Assembly (NCBI GenBank): GCA_041319085.1
Contig: CP101033.1
Coordinates: forward strand, 707,001 to 771,000
Source: Aeromonas veronii
GTDB lineage: Bacteria > Pseudomonadota > Gammaproteobacteria > Enterobacterales > Aeromonadaceae
Reading direction: 5' to 3'
Length of the DNA: 64,000 bases
Positions within the stretch are counted from its first letter, which is position 1. Each line of letters opens with the position of its first letter. The position numbers and the translations under genes are program-made. Positions 17,139 through 24,027 of the stretch are shown here, piece after piece. Below the pieces are notes generated by a model that saw only the letters and a list, made by a program, of their open reading frames with translations, did not search any database and was not told the origin of the DNA.

Positions 17139-18074
17139 ATGAAAGTTGCCGTTCTGGGTGCCGCTGGTGGCATCGGTCAAGCCCTCGCTCTGCTGTTGAA
17201 AAACCGTTTGCCGGCCGGCTCCGAGCTGAGCCTGTATGACATCGCCCCGGTCACTCCGGGCGTAGCCGTAGACCTTAGCCATATTCCGACTGACGTTGCC
17301 ATCAAGGGCTTCTGTGGTGAAGATCCGACTCCTGCGCTGGTTGGGGCCGATGTGGTGCTGATCTCCGCCGGTGTGGCACGCAAGCCGGGGATGGATCGCT
17401 CCGACCTGTTCAATATCAACGCTGGTATCGTCAAGAATCTGGTCGAGAAGTGCGCGGCCACGTGCCCGAAAGCGCTGATCGGCATCATCACCAACCCGGT
17501 CAACACTACCGTCGCCATCGCCGCCGAAGTGCTGAAGAAAGCCGGTGTCTATGACAAGCGCCGCCTGTTCGGTGTCACCACCCTGGACGTGATCCGCGCC
17601 GAGACCTTCGTCGCCGCCGCCAAAGGGCTGAATGTGGACAAGGTTCGCGTCAACGTGATCGGTGGTCACAGTGGTGTGACCATTCTGCCGCTGCTCTCCC
17701 AGATTGAAGGCGCCTCCTTCACTGCTGAAGAAGTGGCTGCCATGACCAAGCGCATCCAAAATGCCGGTACCGAAGTGGTTGAAGCCAAGGCCGGTGGCGG
17801 TTCCGCGACCCTCTCCATGGGTCAGGCGGCCTGCCGTTTCGGTCTCTCCCTCATCAAGGGTCTGCAGGGCGAAGCCAACGTTGTTGAGTGCGCCTACGTG
17901 GAAGGCAATGGCGAGCACGCCACCTTCTTCGCGCAGCCGGTGCTGCTGGGCAAGAACGGTGTCGAAACCGTACTGGATTACGGCAAGCTGAGCGCCTTCG
18001 AGCAAGATGCGATGGCAGGCATGCTGGCCACCCTGGAAGCCGATATCCAGCTGGGAGTCGATTTCGTCAAGTAA
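17139..18074 (+). CDS. mdh: Malate dehydrogenase (NAD)
   Basis: 311 residues, equal to E. coli Mdh. It oxidises malate to oxaloacetate in the TCA cycle. The start at 17139 begins [16 protein letters not shown], the dinucleotide-binding glycine motif; 18 codons upstream in frame are not conserved. Substrate loop Arg residues ([12 protein letters not shown]), NPVNTTV, and the catalytic His177 in [13 protein letters not shown] are present. argR-mdh adjacency is common in gammaproteobacteria, and here the art operon lies between them. Its own terminator is interrupted by an insertion sequence 34 bp after the stop. Confidence 0.97.
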   Translation: MKVAVLGAAGGIGQALALLLKNRLPAGSELSLYDIAPVTPGVAVDLSHIPTDVAIKGFCGEDPTPALVGADVVLISAGVARKPGMDRSDLFNINAGIVKNLVEKCAATCPKALIGIITNPVNTTVAIAAEVLKKAGVYDKRRLFGVTTLDVIRAETFVAAAKGLNVDKVRVNVIGGHSGVTILPLLSQIEGASFTAEEVAAMTKRIQNAGTEVVEAKAGGGSATLSMGQAACRFGLSLIKGLQGEANVVECAYVEGNGEHATFFAQPVLLGKNGVETVLDYGKLSAFEQDAMAGMLATLEADIQLGVDFVK

Positions 18075-18093
18075 GCGGGTTCACCATGCTAAC

Positions 18094-18107
18094 AAGGGAG
18101 CTTCGGC
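18094..18107 (+). terminator. Left half of the disrupted mdh terminator
   Basis: AAGGGAGC (18094-18101), the loop TTCG and two more stem bases remain. The other arm, GCTCCCTTTT, lies after the insertion at 19615-19624. Rejoining the halves and removing one copy of the 8-bp duplication gives an 8-bp perfect stem with a UUCG tetraloop and a T-run. Confidence 0.85.
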
Positions 18108-18122
18108 CTGTCTCTTATACAC

Positions 18123-18153
18123 AAATCCCCAAGCATCGCTTGGGGATTTTTTT
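18123..18153 (+). terminator. Terminator carried inside the left end of IS copy 1
   Basis: AAATCCCCAAGC (18123-18134) and GCTTGGGGATTT (18138-18149) form a 12-bp perfect stem with an ATC loop and a run of seven T. It overlaps the inner edge of the terminal repeat and points into the element, so it stops transcripts arriving from mdh before they reach the transposase gene. Confidence 0.93.
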
Positions 18154-18211
18154 GAACCTTTTCCCTTCTCCGTGATCTGACTCTTTTGCCATCCCTTATC
18201 ACGGCTCTAAT

Positions 18212-19591
18212 ATGCATCTCACCCAACTCGAACAATGGGCATTCGACCAGTTTGGCCATGCCAATCTCAAGGACCCCAGACGCACTGAACGTCTCGTCAA
18301 ACTCGCCACCGCCCTTGCTCAACAACCCGGAGATTGCGTGTCACAACTTCCCCTCTCACCCGCCGACATGGAAGGCTCATATCGCTTTATTCGCAACCAC
18401 CATGTCAATGCCGATGCCATTGCTGATGCAGGCTTTGCCACCACCGCAGCCCTAGCCAGGGACTACGACCTGTTGCTGGCACTGGAAGATACCACGGCCC
18501 TGACCTTCAACCATGCCAGCGTCCATGATGAGCTGGGGCACACCAATCAAGGCAGTAGTCGCGCTCTGCTGGCTCACTCCGTCTTGTTGTTTGCTCCGCA
18601 TAAATCGCAGGTGGTCGGCATGATTGCACAGCGTATCTGGACCCGTGATGTCAGCAAGCGGGGAGAGAGCCACCGGCATGCCACCCGGCCTTACAAGGAG
18701 AAAGAGAGTCGCAAGTGGGAGGAGGCATCCGTGGCCTTTGCCGCCCGTCTCGGCACTCAGATGGCCAACGTTATCTCGGTCTGTGACCGGGAAGCGGATA
18801 TCTACGAATATCTGCATTACAAGCAGAGCAACCAACAACGCTTTGTGGTGCGCTCGATGCAAAGTCGCTGTATCGAAGAGCATGACCACAAGCTCTACGA
18901 CTATGCCCGGCAGTGCCACTCTGCCGGCACCAAGGTCGTCAAAATACCGCAGCGGGGCGGCAGAAAAGCCAGAGAGGCCGTGCTCGACATCAAGTTTACC
19001 AAAGTCACCCTAAAGGCTCCGGCCAACAAGCGTAACGAGCCGGATATCCCGCTCTACTACGTGGGATGCATTGAGCAGGGCGATGCCTCTGACCGGCTGG
19101 AGTGGCACCTGCTGACTAGTGAAGCCGTGACCGACGATGCACAGGCCCGCAAGGTTATCGGCTATTACGAGCGGCGCTGGCTTATCGAGGATTATCACAA
19201 GGTCTGGAAGAGTGCCGGCACTCGGGTAGAAACCTTAAGGATGCAGAGCATGGATAACCTGAAGCGGATGTGCGTCATCTTGTCGTTTATCGCGGTGCGT
19301 CTGTTGCAATTGAGGTTTATCAACGAGGAGTCATCGGCACAGAATCAAAGCTGCGAAACGGTGATAGGCCCGACGGGGTGGAAGCTGCTTTGGCGAAAGG
19401 TAGAGAAAACGCCGTTGCCAACCAAGGTGCCGGATATGAGATGGGCGTACCGGAGCCTGGCCAAGCTGGGGGGCTGGAAGGACACTAAACGAACGGGGCG
19501 GGCTTCAATAGCGGCATTATGGGAGGGCTGGTTTCGACTCCAGACCCTCCTGGAAGGCTACGAACTGGCGCAGTCTCTTGAGCACCAATAG
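18212..19591 (+). CDS. Transposase, IS4 family, IS50 group
   Basis: 459 residues, close to the 476 of Tn5 transposase. It catalyses cut-and-paste transposition with a DDE active site: Asp93 (LEDTTALTF), Asp192 (VCDREADIYEYL) and Glu326. Glu326 lies in YERRWLIEDYHKVWK, which fits the Y-2-R-3-E-6-K signature of the IS4 family exactly. The N-terminus (FDQFGHANLKDPRRTERLVKLA) resembles the end-binding domain of Tn5 Tnp. The C-terminus ends LEHQ 17 bp before the right end. No internal start giving a Tn5-type inhibitor could be shown. Identical protein in copy 2. Confidence 0.95.
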   Translation: MHLTQLEQWAFDQFGHANLKDPRRTERLVKLATALAQQPGDCVSQLPLSPADMEGSYRFIRNHHVNADAIADAGFATTAALARDYDLLLALEDTTALTFNHASVHDELGHTNQGSSRALLAHSVLLFAPHKSQVVGMIAQRIWTRDVSKRGESHRHATRPYKEKESRKWEEASVAFAARLGTQMANVISVCDREADIYEYLHYKQSNQQRFVVRSMQSRCIEEHDHKLYDYARQCHSAGTKVVKIPQRGGRKAREAVLDIKFTKVTLKAPANKRNEPDIPLYYVGCIEQGDASDRLEWHLLTSEAVTDDAQARKVIGYYERRWLIEDYHKVWKSAGTRVETLRMQSMDNLKRMCVILSFIAVRLLQLRFINEESSAQNQSCETVIGPTGWKLLWRKVEKTPLPTKVPDMRWAYRSLAKLGGWKDTKRTGRASIAALWEGWFRLQTLLEGYELAQSLEHQ

Positions 19592-19699
19592 TTGTGATCA
19601 AGAGACAGGCTTCGGCTCCCTTTTGTATTGATGAGATCCGCTCGGCAAGCTAAGGGGATGGGAGTTGGTGCCGATAACAGAGTGCAGCAGGAGATCCTT

Positions 19700-20560
19700 A
19701 TGATGAAACCCCTTACCCTTCTCATTCTTGTCGGTGCATTCACCGCGCCCCTCTATGGGGCCGAGGCGCTATCGGCTGCCGTATCGAGCGATGCGCCTGC
19801 AGCAAGTGCATCGGCACCGACCGCAAGCAGTGCTGCGGTGGCAACGGTGCCTGTCTCTGCTGCTACGGCTACGCCCTCTGAGGCTGCCCCCGTCTTGCTC
19901 CCGGCCGAGCCTGTCACGCCGGTCGCCAGCCGTGGCGAAGGAGCGCCGCTGCCACAACCGGCGCAGCCTGCCGCGGTGGGGGCGCCTCCCGCGCCCCTGG
20001 TCGTTGGTAAATTGCAGGCGGTACCGCTCTATCGACAGGACGAACTGCTCAACTGGATTGAGCAGGGGCGCCATCTCACTCAGGTAAAGCGGGATCGCTG
20101 TCAGTTGACTCAGGATATCGAGGCGCGTGCCTCAGTGATGAAGATCCCGGCCTATCAATTCCTCTGGGGGGATATGCTGGCGTGGGGGGTCTGCACCAAG
20201 TCCAATGCCGAGCTCGGGGTGCAATATATGTGGGAGGCGGCCAATCAGGGGTTGGCACCCGCGCTGGAGCAACTGGGCCGCTACTACTGGAAGGGGACCC
20301 TAGTGCAGAAGGATCTGGTGCGAGCCGAGACCCTGATGCGCGAGGCGGCCAGCCTCGGTTTTCTGCGCGCTCGCATCGAGTGGGTCGAGATGCTGCTGCA
20401 GGGGATGGGCAGTCCGCTCGATTATGAGGACGCCTATCGCTGGCTCCATGGCGCTGTCATCGGTGACAAGGCGCTGCACCAGAAGGCGGCGAGTCTGCTC
20501 AACCGTCTTGGCAACCGGATGCCGGCCAACGTAGTGGCCCGTGCCAAGGCGATGCATTGA
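19700..20560 (+). CDS. motX: Sodium-driven polar flagellar motor protein MotX
   Basis: 286 residues from the ATG at 19700 (second ATG at 19703), with CAGGAG about 7 bases upstream; the frame continues upstream to 19628 without support. A signal peptide (MMKPLTLLILVGAFTAPLYG) is followed by a low-complexity linker rich in Ala, Ser, Thr and Pro to about residue 105. The conserved domain then begins QAVPLYRQDELLNWIEQGRHL and holds Sel1-type repeats (AELGVQYMWEAANQGLAPALEQLGRYY; RAETLMREAASLGFLRARIEW). MotX forms the T-ring with MotY and is needed for stator assembly in Vibrio and Aeromonas. The long linker is unusual. An IS lies 91 bp upstream. Confidence 0.9.
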   Translation: MMKPLTLLILVGAFTAPLYGAEALSAAVSSDAPAASASAPTASSAAVATVPVSAATATPSEAAPVLLPAEPVTPVASRGEGAPLPQPAQPAAVGAPPAPLVVGKLQAVPLYRQDELLNWIEQGRHLTQVKRDRCQLTQDIEARASVMKIPAYQFLWGDMLAWGVCTKSNAELGVQYMWEAANQGLAPALEQLGRYYWKGTLVQKDLVRAETLMREAASLGFLRARIEWVEMLLQGMGSPLDYEDAYRWLHGAVIGDKALHQKAASLLNRLGNRMPANVVARAKAMH

Positions 20561-20624
20561 TCCAAAACATGACTCACAGATCTGCATCTGTGGGTCCGGT
20601 TCCTGTCGCCGAGCCATGACAGGC

Positions 20625-21014
20625 CGGAACCCGCCAGATGATGTCGGCCAGCACGCCATATGCGTTGCCCTGCCCCTCGTCGGTGACCGCACTTTCGCCC
20701 CATTCTTTGAGCGTGGCCAAGAGATGGCTACCCACAATGTGATATTGTTCCGGCTGGATCAGGAGTCCGGAATGTTTATGCGCAATCCGCTCGACCGTAC
20801 CGACGAGATCCCCACATTGTCGATATTCTTGGCGTAAGCCGCGACCGCATTGAACAGGGCCAGCGGCTGGCCGCCACTGCGTTGATGGCCAGGTTGAAGA
20901 TATCTTTCAGCTCCGGGTTATGCGTTGGTAGAGGTGCTGGGTGAGGGCAGGGCTTGCCGATCCGAGCAGCGGAATGGTGCTTTGGATGACGGCAACCGTA
21001 GTTTGATCTAGCAT
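20625..21014 (-). pseudogene. hmp: Remnant of flavohemoglobin gene hmp
   Basis: Conceptual minus-strand translation starts at the ATG 21014 with MLDQTTVAVIQSTIPLL, like E. coli Hmp, and stops after about 35 codons. Further globin segments follow in shifting frames: NPELKDIFNLAIN, SGGQPLALFNAVAAYAKNI, then ERIAHKHSGLLIQPEQYHIV and GNAYGVLADI. Several short deletions and frameshifts break the gene, and the FAD and NAD domains are missing after about 20625. Hmp detoxifies nitric oxide. The divergent nsrR next door encodes its usual repressor and is intact, so the remnant is certainly in its native place. Confidence 0.88.
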
Positions 21015-21038
21015 AGAGTCCTGATTTTAATTCGACAT

Positions 21039-21055
21039 ATTAAATGCCATTTAAT
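21039..21055. promoter_or_regulatory. Palindrome between hmp remnant and nsrR, candidate NsrR site
   Basis: ATTAAATGCCATTTAAT is a perfect 8-1-8 palindrome. Together with the flanking ACATATTAAATGCCATTT it partly resembles the NsrR consensus (ATGCATTTTAAATGCAT). It lies 25 bp upstream of the old hmp start, where NsrR would repress hmp. Confidence 0.5.
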
Positions 21056-21123
21056 AATTGGCATCCTAGATATTATTTGATTTGAATAAATACTCCATCT
21101 TTCGCATCGGCTAATCAGGTTTT

Positions 21124-21591
21124 ATGAGACTAACCAGTTATACAGATTTCGGATTGAGAGCCCTGCTCTATCTTGCCACCCTGCCAGAAGGGGAGTTGTC
21201 GAGCGTTGCCAAGGTATCGGCACTGTATGGCGTTTCCCGCAATCACATGGTGAAGGTGGTCAATCAGCTGGTGAAGCTGGGCTATCTGCAATCCCAACGG
21301 GGCAAGAATGGCGGTATTCGCATGGCTTGCGATCCCGCCACCATCAATATCGGGCAGGTTATCCGGGCGTTGGAAGGGAATCTGGACGGGATCGACTGTG
21401 GTTCTCCCGCTTGCCACATCGTCTCGGTCTGTCTGCTCAAGAGTGCGCTGCGAGAGGCGATGGATGCATTTTTGGCAGTGATGGACAGCTATACGCTGCA
21501 AGATCTGTTAGCCAACCGTGACGAGTTGCAACGGGTCTTTGGCGAGTTGATTCCGACGTTGGTGCTGGCGTCGGATGAAGAGGATGAGTGA
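21124..21591 (+). CDS. nsrR: Nitric-oxide-sensing repressor NsrR (Rrf2 family)
   Basis: 155 residues. The N-terminal winged helix (MRLTSYTDFGLRALLYLATLPEG; YGVSRNHMVKVVNQL) is nearly that of E. coli NsrR. Three cysteines at about 92, 97 and 103 (DCGSPACHIVSVC) bind the Fe-S cluster that reacts with NO. NsrR normally represses hmp and other NO-defence genes. Its classical neighbour hmp is destroyed here, so it must serve other targets or be on its way to being lost. The start codon is preceded by an AT-rich region without a strong Shine-Dalgarno. Confidence 0.93.
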   Translation: MRLTSYTDFGLRALLYLATLPEGELSSVAKVSALYGVSRNHMVKVVNQLVKLGYLQSQRGKNGGIRMACDPATINIGQVIRALEGNLDGIDCGSPACHIVSVCLLKSALREAMDAFLAVMDSYTLQDLLANRDELQRVFGELIPTLVLASDEEDE

Positions 21592-21613
21592 TCGGAACAG
21601 GGTTGCCAATGAC

Positions 21614-21765
21614 CTGTCTTTTATACCGATTTTTGACCCACGCTACCTGAGCCTATTCACGCCTCGATAGGGGGGTTATGGGAGGGCTGGTTACCGCTTA
21701 GCCTTAAAGGCTATCAACTGGCGCGCTCTCTAGAGCATCAATCGTGGTGGTCACGAGCCAGACAA
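21614..21765 (+). pseudogene. Relic of a second IS50-like element
   Basis: CTGTCTTTTATACCGA at 21614 matches the left end of the intact IS at 13 of 16 bases. From 21674 the frame reads LWEGWLPLSLKGYQLARSLEHQS, which parallels the C-terminus of the intact transposase (LWEGWFRLQTLLEGYELAQSLEHQ). About 150 bp thus seem to join both ends of a related but diverged element with the middle deleted. The right end GACCACC/CCAGACA is decayed, and no target duplication is recognisable. The region 21766-21904 holds no gene I can support. Confidence 0.7.
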
Positions 21766-21904
21766 GCGTTGCCTCTGCTACCAAATTCACCGACCGTTAC
21801 CACGATCTGCACTATATGCTCACGCCGCCGCCACCGGCCAAAACAGCGGGAGCAACCGAAACCGGCGAAACACAAGCTCATGGGGAGCAAGGCACACCCC
21901 TAGG

Positions 21905-23125
21905 TCAGCGCTTGCCCTTGAACTGTTTGACGCTACGCTTGGCCTGAGTACGGCGATTGGCCTGCTTGTCGCGGGCTGGGCGCTTGCCCTCGCCGCTGGC
22001 AGGCTGGTCGGTGACCGGGAATCCGGCTAGATCGCCCAGCGGCAGCTCGCGGCCGGTCAGGGTTCGAATGGCTTGCAACATGTCACTCTCGCCATGACAG
22101 ACCAGCGAGATGGCCAGCCCCTCGCGGCCAGCCCGGGCGGTCCGGCCAATGCGGTGCACATAGACAGGGGCGCTGGCGGGCAAGTCCAGATTGATCACCA
22201 CCGGCAGCGCCTCCACATGAATGCCGCGCGCCATCAGGTCGGTGGCGACCAGCACCCGTACCCGACCCGCCTTGAAATCATTGAGCGCCTGCTCGCGCAC
22301 CGCCTGCTCCTTCTCGCCATGGAGGGCGGCAACCGCAATGCCCGCCTTGGCCAGCTTTCTGGCCACCCCGTCGGCATCATCCCGCGCACTGATAAAGACC
22401 AGCACCTGCGGCCACGCCTGCTCCTTGAGCAGGCTGATGAGCGCCGGCACCTTGCTGCTCTTGTTGACCAGATAGAGCCGCTCTTCGATCTCGTTCACCA
22501 CGCTGTTGAGGGGGTTGGCCTCGATGCGGGTGGGTTCGCGCAGCAGGCCGTTAGCCAGCGTCTCCAGCTCGGCAGGCAGGGTGGCGGAGAAGAGCAGGGT
22601 CTGGCGATCCGCCGGAATAAAGCCGAGCAGCGCCTTGATGTCGGGAGCAAAGCCCATCTCCAGCAGACGATCCGCCTCATCCAGCACCAGCTGTTGCAGA
22701 CCATCCAGCCCCAGCAGTTGCTGGGTCAGCAGATCCCGCAACCGCCCCGGCGTGGCGACCAGCAGCTGTGGCCCCTGCGCCAATTCGGCCTGTTGCCGCT
22801 CCTGCGCAACGCCGCCACACAGCGTCACGATGCGCAGCCCCAGCGCCTCGGCGCCCTCTTTAAGCGCGGCCGTAACCTGAATCGCCAGCTCGCGGGTCGG
22901 CACCAGCACCAGACCCTGCACCCGGCTGGAGGCGGGATCCAGCCGCTGCAGCAGCGGCAAACCAAACGCCAGGGTCTTGCCACTGCCGGTCTGGGCCAGC
23001 GCCAGCAGATCCTGCCCCGCCAGCGCCGCCGGAATGGCCAACTGCTGGATGCGGGTCGGCGTCTGTAAGGTGGCGGGTAAAGAGACCAGCAGAGCGGGAT
23101 GGAGGGCAAGTTCGCTAAAGGTCAT
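21905..23125 (-). CDS. DEAD-box ATP-dependent RNA helicase (RhlE-like)
   Basis: 406 residues. It has all helicase motifs: Q motif (TPTRIQQLAIP), Walker A AQTGSGKT near residue 45, PTRELA, TPGRL, DEAD in VLDEADRLLEMGF, SAT, and the C-terminal ATDLMARGIH and HRIGRTARAG. The tail is basic (KRPARDKQANRRTQAKRSVKQFKGKR) as in RhlE/SrmB-type proteins that act in ribosome assembly or RNA decay. RhlE is the closest by core sequence, but a precise orthologue is not certain. Monocistronic, between an IS relic and tpx. Confidence 0.9.
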   Translation of the reverse strand: MTFSELALHPALLVSLPATLQTPTRIQQLAIPAALAGQDLLALAQTGSGKTLAFGLPLLQRLDPASSRVQGLVLVPTRELAIQVTAALKEGAEALGLRIVTLCGGVAQERQQAELAQGPQLLVATPGRLRDLLTQQLLGLDGLQQLVLDEADRLLEMGFAPDIKALLGFIPADRQTLLFSATLPAELETLANGLLREPTRIEANPLNSVVNEIEERLYLVNKSSKVPALISLLKEQAWPQVLVFISARDDADGVARKLAKAGIAVAALHGEKEQAVREQALNDFKAGRVRVLVATDLMARGIHVEALPVVINLDLPASAPVYVHRIGRTARAGREGLAISLVCHGESDMLQAIRTLTGRELPLGDLAGFPVTDQPASGEGKRPARDKQANRRTQAKRSVKQFKGKR

Positions 23126-23300
23126 GGCGCTACGTCAACAAAGAAGTGGGAGGCGAAGTCTAGTGAGCTGGTAGCCAGAAGTAAAACCCAATTCTGAACG
23201 GTCCACTGCCCTCATGTCGCGTCACAACCTGCGCCGCCTGCGAAAGCCAAGTCGACAAAGCCCACCACCAAGGCCCCTCTGCACCTTGTCGTTCAGGCAT

Positions 23301-23326
23301 AAAAATCCCGCCGCAACGGGATTTTT
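23301..23326 (-). terminator. Terminator downstream of tpx
   Basis: AAAAATCCCG (23301-23310) pairs with CGGGATTTTT (23317-23326). It is symmetric, but the only nearby gene that reads into it is tpx on the minus strand. Confidence 0.85.
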
Positions 23327-23339
23327 CAAACCGGTATTC

Positions 23340-23840
23340 TTACAGGACAGCCAGTGCGGCAGCGTAGTTCGGCTCATCGGCCACTTCGGCGACCAGCTCG
23401 CTGTGCAGCACCTTGTTGTCACCATCCAGCACCACGATGGCGCGAGCGGTCAGCCCGACCAGCGGGCCGGAGGAGAAGGCCACACCGTAATCTTCCATGA
23501 AGGCCGCGCCACGCAGGGTGGAGAGGGTCACCACCTTGTCCAGACCTTCGGCACCGCAGAAGCGGGACTGGGCGAACGGCAGATCGGCGGAGATGCACAG
23601 CACGACGGTGTTATCCAGCGCACTGGCCTGCTCGTTGAACTTGCGCACAGAGGTGGCGCAGGTCGGGGTATCGATGCTCGGGAAGATGTTCAGGATTTTG
23701 CGCTGACCAGCAAAGCTTGCCAGGGTCACGTCCCCGAGATCCTTGGCCACCAGGGAGAAGGGCTTGGCTTGTTCGCCGGCGACCGGGAAGTGACCAGCGA
23801 CGGAAACCGGGTTGCCTTGCAGAGTGACTGAGTTGCTCAT
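23340..23840 (-). CDS. tpx: Thiol peroxidase Tpx
   Basis: 166 residues. An atypical 2-Cys peroxiredoxin that reduces lipid and alkyl hydroperoxides with thioredoxin. The peroxidatic Cys61 lies in [15 protein letters not shown] and the resolving Cys95 in QSRFCGAEG, both at the E. coli positions. A third Cys at 82 is probably structural. Start [16 protein letters not shown] is the usual one, with AAAGGACAT upstream. The gene is monocistronic and divergent from zntA, 187 bp between the starts. Confidence 0.96.
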   Translation of the reverse strand: MSNSVTLQGNPVSVAGHFPVAGEQAKPFSLVAKDLGDVTLASFAGQRKILNIFPSIDTPTCATSVRKFNEQASALDNTVVLCISADLPFAQSRFCGAEGLDKVVTLSTLRGAAFMEDYGVAFSSGPLVGLTARAIVVLDGDNKVLHSELVAEVADEPNYAAALAVL

Positions 23841-23940
23841 GTGTTATGTCCTTTTTGTGGGTGTAGTAAAAATTCAGTGATCCAGTATAAGCCTGTCACG
23901 TCCTCACAAACACCCGATAACATCAGGGGAATGAAAGGGG

Positions 23941-23972
23941 TTGACCTTGGACTTAACACCAAGGTTTAGACT
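23941..23972 (+). promoter_or_regulatory. MerR-family-type promoter of zntA
   Basis: TTGACC (23941-23946) and TAGACT (23967-23972) are 20 bp apart, the long spacer typical of promoters activated by MerR-type metal sensors. Within the spacer lies the dyad ACCTTGG-N8-CCAAGGT (23944-23965). The exact regulator (ZntR, CueR or CadR type) cannot be fixed; no merR-like gene is in the window. Confidence 0.8.
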
Positions 23973-24027
23973 CCTTCTCGGTAATCAGGGATCTCGCAGG
24001 GGCGGGATCCATCAAGAGGGACTCATC

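Larger units (their letters stand above)
18108..19608 (+). mobile_element. IS50-like (IS4 family) insertion sequence, copy 1
   Basis: 1,501 bp. The left end CTGTCTCTTATACACAAAT resembles the Tn5 outside end and the right end, read inwards, is CTGTCTCTTGATCACAACT, resembling the Tn5 inside end including its GATC (Dam) site. It carries one transposase gene. The flanks repeat GCTTCGGC (18100-18107 and 19609-19616), an 8-bp target duplication, one base shorter than that of Tn5. The target is exactly the loop and two flanking stem pairs of the mdh terminator. A second copy is at 52133-53633. Confidence 0.95.

Noticed and set aside
18100..19617. 9-bp target duplication for IS copy 1, as in Tn5
   Set aside because: The ninth base differs on both sides (A versus T); only 8 bp are repeated, and copy 2 also gives exactly 8.
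20541..20837. 98-codon plus-strand frame after motX
   Set aside because: It lies over the hmp remnant on the other strand and begins inside motX; explained by the pseudogene.
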